Source: Fimbriimonadaceae bacterium (lineage in GTDB: Bacteria; Armatimonadota; Fimbriimonadia; Fimbriimonadales; Fimbriimonadaceae). Taken from it: a stretch of DNA of 64,000 nucleotides. The stretch spans positions 124,001-188,000 of the forward strand of contig JALHNM010000004.1 in the NCBI GenBank assembly GCA_022843485.1, in the 5' to 3' direction. Numbering within the stretch: the first letter of the stretch is position 1; the number at the start of each line of letters is the position of its first letter. Shown here in pieces: positions 54,886 through 63,251 of the stretch. The notes under the pieces are model-generated. The model had not been told where the DNA came from. It made no database searches and saw only the letters and a list, made by a program, of their open reading frames with translations. Both the position numbers and the translations under genes were made by a program.

Positions 54886-55824
54886 ATGGCGATGGCAGGG
54901 ACAAAGACGTTTCCGCCCGGTATCGGGATGACCACGACGATGGCGCCGTTCATCGAGGAGGCTCGGTCGCACGGCGAGGTCTACATCGAGCAGCCGTACG
55001 ATCTCTATTCCGAGGAGAACCACGAGGCCTGGCGCCGCCTCTACGCGCGGTTGCTGCCGAAATGGGAGAAGTACGCCAACGAGCACTTCCTCAAGGGCAT
55101 CGGCAACCTGTGCCTAGACCCCGAGCGGGTGCCCCGGCTCGCCGACGTCAACCAGTTCCTGAACCCGCTCACCGGGTTCCGCGCGAAGGCCGTGAGCGGC
55201 TATGTCCCCGCGTACCAGTTCTTCGACTGTCTGCGGCAGCGCGATTTCCCGACCACGATCACCGTGCGCCACCTGGACAAGCTCGACTACCTGCCCGAGC
55301 CAGACATCTTCCACGACATCGCCGGGCACGTGCCGATGCACACGGACAAGGCGTTCGCCGACACCCTCGTCCGGTTCGGCGAGTGCGCCCGTACCGCCGC
55401 CGAGGTCGCCCAGGCGATCCCCGACGAGGACGAACGGGTCCACCGCGTGACGAGCGTGATCAAGGCCATGGCCCGGTTCTTCTGGTTCACGATCGAGTTC
55501 GGCCTCATGCGCGACTCGGGCGGGAAGGGCCTTAAGGTCTACGGCAGCGGCCTCCTCAGCAGCGAGGGCGAGATCGAGCACTGCGTCGAGAGCCCGCTCG
55601 TGCAGCGCTACCCTGCGCAGATGGAGTGGATCGTCAACCAGTACTTCGAGATCGATCACTACCAGCCGCTCCTGTTCGTCGTCGACTCGTTCGACCACCT
55701 CTTCTCGCTCGTCGACGAGCTGGAGGTCTGGATGAAGGACGGGCGGCTCGCCAACGTCGCCCCCGGCGAGCCGCACGTGAACGAGGAGGACCTCAAGAGC
55801 TTCCTCCACGCGACGGTGGGCTGA
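54886..55824 (+). CDS. phhA: Phenylalanine 4-hydroxylase (biopterin-dependent aromatic amino acid hydroxylase)
   Basis: About 312 residues. Iron ligands are the histidines of DIFHDIAGHVPMH (about 142 and 147) and the glutamate of FFWFTIEFGL (about 203). RQRDFPTTITVRHLDKLDYLPEPD and GLKVYGSGLLSSEGEIEHCVES complete the catalytic domain. It makes tyrosine from phenylalanine with tetrahydropterin and oxygen. An in-frame ATG nine bases earlier (54877) overlaps the -10-like TAATAAT (54872-54878), so I choose the ATG at 54886, 7 nt after the box. No regulatory ACT domain is present. A pterin dehydratase gene is not in the window. Confidence 0.92.
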   Translation: MAMAGTKTFPPGIGMTTTMAPFIEEARSHGEVYIEQPYDLYSEENHEAWRRLYARLLPKWEKYANEHFLKGIGNLCLDPERVPRLADVNQFLNPLTGFRAKAVSGYVPAYQFFDCLRQRDFPTTITVRHLDKLDYLPEPDIFHDIAGHVPMHTDKAFADTLVRFGECARTAAEVAQAIPDEDERVHRVTSVIKAMARFFWFTIEFGLMRDSGGKGLKVYGSGLLSSEGEIEHCVESPLVQRYPAQMEWIVNQYFEIDHYQPLLFVVDSFDHLFSLVDELEVWMKDGRLANVAPGEPHVNEEDLKSFLHATVG

Positions 55825-55849
55825 CCGCGAGGGGCCGGGGGGCGAGGCT

Positions 55850-56455
55850 CTAGCCTCGCCCGAGGGCCCGACTCACGGACAGGGAGAACCGGCCTGTCCC
55901 GGAGCGGGCCACGCCGACCCGGGTATCGCCGAACGAGCGTGACAGCCCAAGGTGGACGAACTGGCCGTCGTAGTACGGCTCGAGGTCGGCGAGGCCGATG
56001 TCCAGCCGCCCGCCCGCCACGGCCCGTGCCGTCCCCCCGAACTCGACGAACGCGCCAGCGTAGACCCCCCAGGCTCTCTGGCCGAACCCGACCGTTGCGA
56101 ACCCGCCGAACTCCCCGTCCTCGCTCGACGTGCGGGTCGAGGAGAGGCCGAGGAAGCCAGACCAGGAGTCGGGCTCACCCAGTCGGTAGACCGCCCGGGG
56201 AGTCGCCTCACCGGCCGAGGGCAGGTAGTCGATACCGACTTGGAGCCGGTCGGTAAGGCGCCGCTCTAGGGTCACCCGGTACCGCCGCTCCGTCTCGCGG
56301 GTGGTGGAGTACCGCCCCGACAGCTGCCATTCCCGCGTGCCGCCCCCACGGAGCAGCGAGGACTCGCACGGTCACGGCTCGCCGGCCTGGGCGAAGGAAA
56401 ACGAAGGGACGAGGGCGGCGACGAGGGCCAGGGCCGCGATGCGATAGGGCTCCAT
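55850..56455 (-). pseudogene. Probable outer-membrane beta-barrel gene interrupted by an in-frame TGA
   Basis: From ATG 56455 the frame gives a clean signal peptide (MEPYRIAALALVAALV, then FSFAQ) and stops at TGA 56372-56374. The same frame then continues for 174 codons to the stop at 55850 (GTREWQLSGRYSTTRETERRYRVTLERRL, DRLQVGIDYLP, GFATVGFGQRAWGVYAGAFVEFGG, FVHLGLSRSFGDTRVGVARSGTGRFSLSVSRALG). The alternating polar/hydrophobic strands with aromatic ends look like a small outer-membrane barrel. A TGG to TGA change at codon 28 would explain the break, giving EPWPC in the parent. Sequencing error or readthrough cannot be excluded. Confidence 0.6.
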
Positions 56456-56666
56456 CGACGACGGAATGCAGCGAGACCGGTCGTAGTTCCCGCCGGTGCA
56501 CAGACTTTTTTCTGCCCTCCGGTAGCGGGATGGCGGGCCTTGCCAGGGCGCGAACGTCCGGCTCGCACCTCGCCAGAGGCGCTCCGGGATCGCCGAGCCG
56601 GTGGGGAGGCCAGGTTCGAAGAGGAACCGGACGCCCCTGCCCGGGCGGCTAATGGTGCCAGTGCCG

Positions 56667-56672
56667 TAGACT
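56667..56672 (+). promoter_or_regulatory. -10 box TAGACT for the serine hydrolase gene
   Basis: TAGACT is 6 nt before the ATG at 56679. Confidence 0.55.
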
Positions 56673-56678
56673 CCGTTA

Positions 56679-57758
56679 ATGGAGACCGGTCCGGTGCGGG
56701 AACTTCTCGAGGCGGCCGTCAAGGCGGGGACGGTGCCCGGCGGGGCGTGGGCTCTCGTCGGACCGGCCGGGCGGGCGAACGGGGTGGTGGGCCGGATCGC
56801 GCTCGACCCGGACAGCCCGCCGGTGGGAACGTCGACGCGATACGACCTCGCCAGCCTCACCAAGGTCCTCTACACGACCCGGCTCGCGATGGAGCTCGCC
56901 GACCGGGGCAACTTGCCCCTCAACACCGAGGTCGAATCGTTCGTCCCTGGCTTCCACCACCGGGGGGTGACCGTCGAGCATCTGTTGCGCCACACGTCCG
57001 GGCTTCCGGCGTACCTCGACCTCTCGCAGAGGTGCCGCACGCCAGAGCAGGCCCTGCGGGCCGTCCTCGAAGCCCCCCTCGAGCACGACCCGGGGAGCCG
57101 GAGGGTGTACTCCTGCGTAGGGTTCGCCCTCCTCCACCGGGCGCTGGAGTGTTGCCTAAGTGGTCCGTTTGACGGGGAAACGCCCCAGAACCCAGACCGG
57201 TGGGCGTTCGAGTCGGACATGGCGCTCGGGCCGTTCACGCTCGGCTCCCCGCTCGACGACTGGGCCACGACCCCTCCAACCGGCCCGCTCGAGCCCTGGC
57301 GACGGGAGGTCGAGGAGGCGCGGGGAGTCTGCCGGGTGAACGAGGCCTACGTGCAGGGCAGCGTGCACGACCCGCTCGCCTTCCTCCTTGGGGGTCTGAG
57401 TGGCAACGCCGGGCTCTTCGGGACGGCGGAGGACGTGCTGGAATCGGTCGAGGCCCAGCTCTGGGGCGGGGCCGTTCACCCGGCGACCGTGGCCCAGTTC
57501 ACGACCGGGGCCGTCGAGGGGCGCTACCTGGGCTGGGACGGCCACGACGGCGAGAACCCCGCCTTCCTACCCTTCTCGGACCAGTCGTTCGGCCACACGG
57601 GCTTCACCGGTACGCTCGTCTGGGTCGAGCCGGAGCCCAGGGTGGTCGTGGTCCTCTTGACCAACTTCGTCCACACCGGGGCCCCGCGCGAGGCAGTCCG
57701 GGCTTTGCGGGCCGGCTTCTGCGCCGCGGCCTATGCCGCCGCTACAGCTTCTGCATGA
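56679..57758 (+). CDS. Serine hydrolase of the beta-lactamase/penicillin-binding-protein superfamily
   Basis: 359 residues. The class C-like active-site motif SLTK (about 66-69, in RYDLASLTKVLYTT) provides nucleophile and base; the second motif is YSC in RVYSCVGFALLHRALE, where most relatives have YSN; the third is HTG in FGHTGFTGTLVW. HLLRHTSGLPAY is a further family block. There is no signal peptide, so it is probably a cytoplasmic esterase, peptidase or amidase rather than a secreted lactamase. The ATG follows TAGACT by 6 nt. Its 3-prime end overlaps the convergent etfA gene by 17 nt. Confidence 0.85.
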   Translation: METGPVRELLEAAVKAGTVPGGAWALVGPAGRANGVVGRIALDPDSPPVGTSTRYDLASLTKVLYTTRLAMELADRGNLPLNTEVESFVPGFHHRGVTVEHLLRHTSGLPAYLDLSQRCRTPEQALRAVLEAPLEHDPGSRRVYSCVGFALLHRALECCLSGPFDGETPQNPDRWAFESDMALGPFTLGSPLDDWATTPPTGPLEPWRREVEEARGVCRVNEAYVQGSVHDPLAFLLGGLSGNAGLFGTAEDVLESVEAQLWGGAVHPATVAQFTTGAVEGRYLGWDGHDGENPAFLPFSDQSFGHTGFTGTLVWVEPEPRVVVVLLTNFVHTGAPREAVRALRAGFCAAAYAAATASA

Positions 57759-58623
57759 GCTCGGGAATGGCCTCGTAGAGGTCGGCGACGAGCCCGAAGT
57801 CGGCGATCTCGAAGATCGGGGCGTCGGGGTCCTTGTTGATCGCGACGATGACCTTGCTGTCCTTGATCCCGGCCATGTGCTGGGTCGAGCCGCTCACCCC
57901 GGCCGCGATGTACAGGTCGGGCGCGACGATCTTGCCGGTCTGGCCGACCTGGAGCTCGTTCGGGGCGATGCCTGAGTCGACGGCAGCCCGGGTCGCCCCG
58001 GCGGCGCCGCCGAGCTTGTCGGCCAGGCCCCCGATCACCCTTTCGAAGGTCTCGGCGTCCTTCATCGGCCGTCCACCCGAGACGACGGTCTTCGCCTGGC
58101 TCAGATCCGGCCGCGAGCCTCCGCGGACGGTCTGGCTGAGCCGGACGGCCCGGCCCTCGCCCACGGCGAGCGGTTGGACGGCCGACTCCCCGCTCCGGTC
58201 GGCCTTGTTGAACCCGGCCGGGCGGAGCGTGAGGACGACCGGCGTCTCGAGGACCTCGACCGTTGCCACGACCGTCCCCGCGACCATAGGCCGGTGGAAC
58301 ACGGTCGGCGACTCGAAGGCGACGACGTCGGTCACCATGGCGGCGTCCAAATGGCCGGCGAGGCGGGCGAGGACGTCCTTCGACCGCATCGCGGAGACGG
58401 CGACCGTGTGGGTGGCTTCCCGGGCCAGCCCGAGCACGGCCTCGGCAAGGGCGTCCGCGACCGGGACTGTCTCGAGGCCCGCCGAGTGGACGGTGCCCGC
58501 CCCGAGGTCGGTGACCGGGGCACCGGTGACTTGCACGATGTCGAACGGGGCCCCGAACTGCTGGGCGAATCCCGCCCCCGCCACGGCGTCGAGCGGGTCG
58601 AAGGCGATGAGCAGCAGCCTCAC
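57742..58623 (-). CDS. etfA: Electron transfer flavoprotein subunit alpha
   Basis: 293 residues. The C-terminal FAD domain is diagnostic: VSGGRPMKDAETFERV, then PNELQVGQTGKIVAPDLYIAAGVSGSTQHMAGIKDSKVIVAINKDPDAPIFEIADFGLVADLYEAIPEL. The N-terminal half is more divergent. With EtfB it carries electrons from acyl-CoA dehydrogenases to the quinone pool. The GTG start overlaps the etfB stop by four bases. Confidence 0.95.
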   Translation of the reverse strand: MRLLLIAFDPLDAVAGAGFAQQFGAPFDIVQVTGAPVTDLGAGTVHSAGLETVPVADALAEAVLGLAREATHTVAVSAMRSKDVLARLAGHLDAAMVTDVVAFESPTVFHRPMVAGTVVATVEVLETPVVLTLRPAGFNKADRSGESAVQPLAVGEGRAVRLSQTVRGGSRPDLSQAKTVVSGGRPMKDAETFERVIGGLADKLGGAAGATRAAVDSGIAPNELQVGQTGKIVAPDLYIAAGVSGSTQHMAGIKDSKVIVAINKDPDAPIFEIADFGLVADLYEAIPELMQKL

Positions 58624-59357
58624 AGCGACCCCCTCTCGCGCAGGGCGCCGATGAGTTCGTCGACCGACGCCACCTTGCGACCGGCCGCCCGGGGAGGGGG
58701 CGCGGCCATCGTGGTGACTCGGGACTTAGGCCGGGCGTCGGTGGCCCGGGCCTGTTTGGCGAGCGGCTTTGACCGGGCCTTGATGATTCCGGGCAGGGCG
58801 ATGTAGCGGGGCTCGTTGAGCCGCAAGTCTGTGGTAACGACACAAGGCAGGGCGAGGCGAAGGGTCTCCTCCCCCGCGTCGGTCTCCCGGGTCACCTCGA
58901 TGTGGTCGCCGGCGCGGGCGATCTTGCAGGCGAACGTGGCTTGGGGCCAGCCGAGCCGCGCGGCGAGCATCTGCCCCGCCTGGTTGTTATCGTCGTCGGT
59001 GGCCTGCTTGCCCATCAGGACGAGGTCCGGCTGGACCTGGCGGACGACCGCCTCGAGCTCCGCGGCCACGACCCCGCTGTCCATGGGGTCGCCCGTCTCG
59101 ACGAGCACCGCCTCGTCCGCGCCCATCGCGAGGGCCTTGCGGAGCTGCTCTTCCGACTCGGACGTGCCCACGCTGACGACCGTGACGTGGACGGACGGGT
59201 CGGCCTCCTTCATACGGACCGCCTCCTCGACCGCGATCTCGTCGAACGGGTTCACGTCGAACTTAACGCCCGCGACGTCCAGACCGCTGCCGTCCGGGAG
59301 GGGCTTGACTTTGGCGTAGGGGTCGACCACGCGCTTCACTGGGACTAGGATCTTCAC
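58620..59357 (-). CDS. etfB: Electron transfer flavoprotein subunit beta
   Basis: 245 residues. The start MKILVPVKRVVDPYAKVKPL and VKFDVNPFDEIAVEEAVRMKE are the family N-terminus; DLVLMGKQATDDDNNQAGQMLAARLGWPQAT is the AMP-binding region with the usual signature. The GTG start follows TACCCT by 8 nt, making it the first gene of the etfBA operon. The neighbouring upstream gene on the same strand is a beta-oxidation enzyme. Confidence 0.95.
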   Translation of the reverse strand: MKILVPVKRVVDPYAKVKPLPDGSGLDVAGVKFDVNPFDEIAVEEAVRMKEADPSVHVTVVSVGTSESEEQLRKALAMGADEAVLVETGDPMDSGVVAAELEAVVRQVQPDLVLMGKQATDDDNNQAGQMLAARLGWPQATFACKIARAGDHIEVTRETDAGEETLRLALPCVVTTDLRLNEPRYIALPGIIKARSKPLAKQARATDARPKSRVTTMAAPPPRAAGRKVASVDELIGALRERGSL

Positions 59358-59365
59358 CGCGCGCT

Positions 59366-59371
59366 AGGGTA
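59366..59371 (-). promoter_or_regulatory. -10 box TACCCT for etfBA
   Basis: TACCCT on the minus strand, 8 nt before the GTG at 59357. Confidence 0.45.
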
Positions 59372-59519
59372 CCGGGGCGGGGGGCTGGGGCCGGGAGCGC
59401 CTAGGCCCGAACCCTTGCGCCCCAGGCCGAGGACACTGAACTGGGTGAGCCAGAAGTGCGTGACACGTGGTGCGACGAGAGTGCCCCGAAACCCAAAGCG
59501 TGGAGGTGCCCCGCCCTTC

Positions 59520-61673
59520 CTAGTTGCGGAGCGGCTTGCCCGTCTCCAGCATGTGGCGGATCCGGGCGAGGGTGAGTCCCTCCTCAAGGAGCCGCTCGAA
59601 GCACTCCCGCTCCTTGTCCAGCGCGTCCTCGAACGACGTCGCCTTCGCAAGAACGGCCTTGACCTGGTCGCCGATGTAGTGGTCGTGGTCGGTGATCTCG
59701 CCCGACGCCTGGAGTTGGTCGAGCATCTGGTCGATCATCCCGCTTACCGGCCCGCCGACCTCCGACCACGTGCGCTCGGGGATCGGCACCGCGGTCAGGG
59801 CGAGGGCCTTGGCCTCGGAGAGGAGCCGGTCGGGGTGGTAGACGGTGACGTCCTCCCTGCGTAGGAAGCCGAGCCGCCTCGCCTCGTCCGCGTTCGTCGA
59901 GACCGTGCCGAGGGTGAGGATCCGCGCCGCCTCGACCAGGCCCTTGGCTCCGGTCTGGAACCGTTGGCGCAGGTGGGCCGTGCCGCCTCCGCCCGGGATG
60001 AGCCCGACCTTGGCCTCAGGGAGGCCGATCTGCGTCTCGGGATGGGCGGCGACGTGGGTACAGGAGGTCGCGACCTCGAACCCCCCACCCAGGCAAAACC
60101 CGAACACGGCCGCGACCGAGGGCACCTGGCTGAGCGCGAGCCCGAGACCCTGGAGCTCCCGCAGCGCACCGTCGATGGCGGGGAAGCCGCCGTCGTCCAG
60201 GGCCTCGAGCAAGAACTTCAGGTCGAACCCGGCCGAGAACGCCCGTGCCTCGCTCGTGAGGACAAGGCGTCCGACCCGGCCTTCTTCGATGTACCTTTTC
60301 AGCTCTCGAACGGCGGCCGGGGAGTAGACCCCCATCTTCGTCGTGACGCTGATAAGGGTCACGTCGTCGCCCATGTCCCGGACGTTAAACCCTTCGCGCT
60401 GCTCGACGACAGGGAAGTCATGGACCGTGGCGTACTCCGGCTCGGCGGGGAGGGCGACGTAACTCCCGGCGAAGGTGCGCCGGGTGCTGGCCTCGAAGTA
60501 CTTGTGCTCTCGGTGCCCGACGAGGTCCATCGTCCTGAACGGTCCGACCTCCCACCCGAAGCCCCATTGCATCACTCGGTCGAAGTCTTCGACGCTGTGG
60601 CTGACCTCCTCCTTGAGCCAATCGGCATAGTCGAGCGTTCCGGGCAGGTAGGCACGGAGGAACTCGCCGACCTCGTCCTTGGCCTCTAGCCCTCGTCGGA
60701 GCCGCTCGCCGAGCGGGGCTCGCTCGAATTCTCGCAATGTCGGGAGGTCCGGCTCGAGGCGTACCCGGTAGGCGAGGGTGCCGAGGTCGAGGGACATGAA
60801 CTCCTTGCCCTCCCGCCGGTAGTACCCCTGGCCCGCCTTCTCGCCGATCCAGCCCTTCTCCTTGAGGAACTCGAGCGAGCGGGGGGCCTTGAGCGTCTCG
60901 GTGTGGGGATCGTGGGGGCACCGGGCGAGGAGGTTCCGGGCGATGTCCTCCATGATGTCGAGCCCGACGAGGTCGTTCAGGCGGAACGAGCCTGACCGAG
61001 GGCGGCCGATGAAGGGGCCGGTGATCGCGTCGACCTGCTCGATGGTCAGGCCGAGCCGTTCGGCGACGTGGGTGGCGTGGTACATCGACCACATCCCGAA
61101 CCGGTTGGCGATGAATCCGGGGGTGTCTTTGGCGAGGACGACCCTCCGGGCAGAGGCCTCCTCGAGGAACGCGGTGATCGACTCGAGGATCGCTGGGTCG
61201 GTGTCCGGGGTCGGGATGAGTTCGAGGAGCTTAAGGTAGCGGGGCGGGTTGAAGAAGTGAGTGCCGAGGAAGCGGCGCCGGAACGAGTCCGACCGCCCTT
61301 CGCTCAAGAGGCTGATCTCAAGACCGCTCGTGTTGGTCGAGACGTAGGCGTCCTCGCGAAGGAGGGGCTCGATCAGGCCGAACAACCCCTTCTTGGCCTC
61401 GGGTTTCTCGACGATGGCCTCGCAGACCCAGTCCGCCTCGCGCACCCAGTCGAGGTCGTTCTCGATCGAGCCGAGGCGGACGGAGTCGGCGGTCTCGGGG
61501 ACGTAGAAGTGCGGCGGTCGGGCCTTCCGGGCGCGCTCGAAGGCTGCCTTGACGGAATCGAGGCTGAGGTCGAGGAGGGAGACCTGGAACCCTAGGTTCG
61601 CCAGGTGGGCGGCGATCCCACTCCCCATCGTCCCCGCCCCGATCACGACCACACTCCTTGGCTTCTTGACCAT
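59520..61673 (-). CDS. 3-hydroxyacyl-CoA dehydrogenase/enoyl-CoA hydratase fusion (FadN-like)
   Basis: 717 residues. The N-terminal Rossmann domain starts SVVVIGAGTMGSGIAAHLANLG with NAD-binding glycines; LGTHFFNPPRYLKLLELIPTPDTDP holds the catalytic histidine of the dehydrogenase, followed by DTPGFIANRFGMWSMYHA. A crotonase domain occupies about 430-715 (SEARAFSAGFDLKFLLEAL and VFGFCLGGGFEVATSC as oxyanion hole). The order dehydrogenase then hydratase is that of Bacillus FadN rather than proteobacterial FadB. It performs the second and third steps of beta-oxidation. The ATG at 61673 has GGGAG 7 nt upstream. No thiolase or acyl-CoA dehydrogenase gene is present in the window. Confidence 0.92.
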   Translation of the reverse strand: MVKKPRSVVVIGAGTMGSGIAAHLANLGFQVSLLDLSLDSVKAAFERARKARPPHFYVPETADSVRLGSIENDLDWVREADWVCEAIVEKPEAKKGLFGLIEPLLREDAYVSTNTSGLEISLLSEGRSDSFRRRFLGTHFFNPPRYLKLLELIPTPDTDPAILESITAFLEEASARRVVLAKDTPGFIANRFGMWSMYHATHVAERLGLTIEQVDAITGPFIGRPRSGSFRLNDLVGLDIMEDIARNLLARCPHDPHTETLKAPRSLEFLKEKGWIGEKAGQGYYRREGKEFMSLDLGTLAYRVRLEPDLPTLREFERAPLGERLRRGLEAKDEVGEFLRAYLPGTLDYADWLKEEVSHSVEDFDRVMQWGFGWEVGPFRTMDLVGHREHKYFEASTRRTFAGSYVALPAEPEYATVHDFPVVEQREGFNVRDMGDDVTLISVTTKMGVYSPAAVRELKRYIEEGRVGRLVLTSEARAFSAGFDLKFLLEALDDGGFPAIDGALRELQGLGLALSQVPSVAAVFGFCLGGGFEVATSCTHVAAHPETQIGLPEAKVGLIPGGGGTAHLRQRFQTGAKGLVEAARILTLGTVSTNADEARRLGFLRREDVTVYHPDRLLSEAKALALTAVPIPERTWSEVGGPVSGMIDQMLDQLQASGEITDHDHYIGDQVKAVLAKATSFEDALDKERECFERLLEEGLTLARIRHMLETGKPLRN

Positions 61674-61798
61674 CCGTTGGCTCCCTCGACCCCTCTCGAC
61701 CAAGACCAACGGCCGGTGCCCGGGGCTCACCGGATCTTACCAGTGCCCTCTTCCCGGGCCCGACCTTGGCCTGTGCGCCGTTGGTCGACCGATAGCCT

Positions 61799-61828
61799 TT
61801 GACACCCGATCCCTGGGGACGCTATACT
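61799..61828 (+). promoter_or_regulatory. Housekeeping promoter of infC-rpmI-rplT
   Basis: TTGACA (61799-61804), 18-bp spacer, TATACT (61823-61828). Start expected near 61835, giving a leader of about 35 nt to the proposed start. Confidence 0.8.
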
Positions 61829-61870
61829 AAGGGTTCGAACGATGAAGAACTCTCTTCGAGGTGAGACCCG

Positions 61871-62464
61871 ATAGGCCGTCCTCCCATGCGCCGTCCGCGG
61901 CGCGACCCTGGGCCCGACATCAACGAGCGGCTGTTGCGGCTGTCCCAGGTCCGACTGGTCGGCGGGGATGGAAGCCAGCTCGGCCTCATGACAAGCCGCG
62001 AGGCCCTGAACCTCGCCCGGGAAGCCGGGCTTGACCTGGTCATGGTGGCCGAGAAGGCCGACCCGCCGGTCTGCCGGATCGTCGACTACGGGAAGTACAA
62101 GTACGAGAAGGACAAGAGGGACCGGGACTCGAAGAAGCCCAAGCAGGACGTAAAGGGTATAAAGCTCAGTCCGAACATCGCGGAGAACGACCTGAACACT
62201 CAGATCAGGAAGGCCCGCGGTTTCCTCGAGGACGGGGATAAGGTCAGGGTCGTCTGCCGGTTCCGGCAGCGCGAACTGGCTCACCCCCAGGTCGGCCGGG
62301 CCAAGATCATGGCCGTGGTGACCGCGCTCGAGGAGCTCGGAAAACCGGACAAGGAACCGACGCTCTCGGGGAAGGAGATGGTGATCGTCATCAACCCGAA
62401 GCCCCCGGGGAAGCAGAAAGATGGCAAAGCTGAAGACAAGCAAGACAGCGGCGAAGAGGTTTAA
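61871..62464 (+). CDS. infC: Translation initiation factor IF-3 (probable ATA start)
   Basis: About 197 residues. [63 protein letters not shown] is the IF-3 N-domain; the C-domain has [41 protein letters not shown] and ends with a charged tail. IF-3 binds the 30S subunit and enforces start-codon choice. The only well placed Shine-Dalgarno, GAGGTGAG (61858-61865), is 5-7 nt before an in-frame ATA at 61871, while the first ATG (61886) is 20 nt away. E. coli infC uses ATT for autoregulation, so ATA is proposed. The 3-prime end overlaps rpmI by 44 nt. Confidence 0.9.
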   Translation: MGRPPMRRPRRDPGPDINERLLRLSQVRLVGGDGSQLGLMTSREALNLAREAGLDLVMVAEKADPPVCRIVDYGKYKYEKDKRDRDSKKPKQDVKGIKLSPNIAENDLNTQIRKARGFLEDGDKVRVVCRFRQRELAHPQVGRAKIMAVVTALEELGKPDKEPTLSGKEMVIVINPKPPGKQKDGKAEDKQDSGEEV

Positions 62465-62615
62465 GGTCTCGGGCACGGGGAAGATCATGCGGCGAAAGTC
62501 GTACAACAACCACATGTTCTTCCACAAGTCCGGGGGCCAGAAGCGCCGCCTCGACCAGGAGGCCGAGCTCAGCAAGACGGAACGCAAGCGCGTCCGTCGG
62601 CTGCTCGCCCTTTAA
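62421..62615 (+). CDS. rpmI: 50S ribosomal protein L35
   Basis: 64 residues. [20 protein letters not shown] is the canonical N-terminus, so the start inside infC is genuine; [19 protein letters not shown] is the central conserved part. It overlaps the last 44 nt of infC in another frame, which suggests translational coupling. Confidence 0.96.
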   Translation: MAKLKTSKTAAKRFKVSGTGKIMRRKSYNNHMFFHKSGGQKRRLDQEAELSKTERKRVRRLLAL

Positions 62616-62732
62616 CCCGGTCGCCCCTTCGACGATCCCTCGTACCGCTACCGCCCCTGACCCGGGGCTGGGACCCGGTCGCCGACACCGCCCTGAAGCC
62701 CAGGGCGAACAGAACAGAGGAACACAACTAAA

Positions 62733-63080
62733 ATGGCACGAGTCAAGCGTGGCCTGATGCGCCAGAAGCGGCACCGCAAGGTGATCGCCCGGGCGTCCGG
62801 CTACTTCCAACGTAAGAGAAACGTCTTCAAGAACGCCCACGAGCAGGTCATGAAGAGCGGTCAGTACGCTTTTCGGGACCGTCGCCAGCGCAAGCGCGAC
62901 TTCCGCCGGCAGTGGGTCGTCCGCATCAGCGCCGCCTGCCGGATGTGCGACGTCAAGTACAGCCAGCTCATCGACGGCATGACCAAGAAGGGCATGCAGG
63001 TCAACCGCAAGATGCTGAGCGAACTGGCGATCGCCGACATGGACGCCTTCCGCAAGCTCGTCTCCCAGGCCACGGCCTGA
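62733..63080 (+). CDS. rplT: 50S ribosomal protein L20
   Basis: 115 residues. ARVKRGLMRQKRHRKVIARASGYF begins the long N-terminal extension that threads 23S rRNA, and RRQWVVRISAACRMCDVKYSQLIDGMTKKG is the globular part. L20 is an early assembly protein and in E. coli represses this operon. AGAGGA lies upstream of the ATG. The 117-nt gap after rpmI could hold a repressor site, but I cannot identify one. Confidence 0.97.
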   Translation: MARVKRGLMRQKRHRKVIARASGYFQRKRNVFKNAHEQVMKSGQYAFRDRRQRKRDFRRQWVVRISAACRMCDVKYSQLIDGMTKKGMQVNRKMLSELAIADMDAFRKLVSQATA

Positions 63081-63102
63081 CATCGGGAGCGGTTCCGAGC
63101 GA

Positions 63103-63135
63103 CCCGGGCCGTCCCGTTCAGCGGGGCGGCCTGGG
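63103..63135 (+). terminator. Hairpin after rplT (A-tract, no T-tract)
   Basis: CCCGGGCCGTCCCG pairs with CGGGGCGGCCTGGG around a 5-nt loop, then CAAAAAAAG. The A-run is on the wrong strand for a classical rplT terminator. Confidence 0.45.
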
Positions 63136-63210
63136 CAAAAAAAGTACCGGGTATTCGGCGCTAAATCATCGCCCTGCTCGCGAGCAAAGGTTTCTCGGCG
63201 AAAACAACCG

Positions 63211-63216
63211 TATAAT
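63211..63216 (+). promoter_or_regulatory. -10 box TATAAT for the last gene
   Basis: Perfect TATAAT 35 nt before the ATG at 63252; no clear -35 at 16-18 bp. Confidence 0.55.
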
Positions 63217-63251
63217 GAGCGCACGGGCGACGTGGTCGCCTAGAGAGCTCC

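Noticed and set aside
56372-56374. TGA as a selenocysteine codon in the barrel-like gene
   Set aside because: No stem-loop of bacterial SECIS type is evident just after the codon, the protein is not a redox enzyme, and a TGG to TGA change explains it better.
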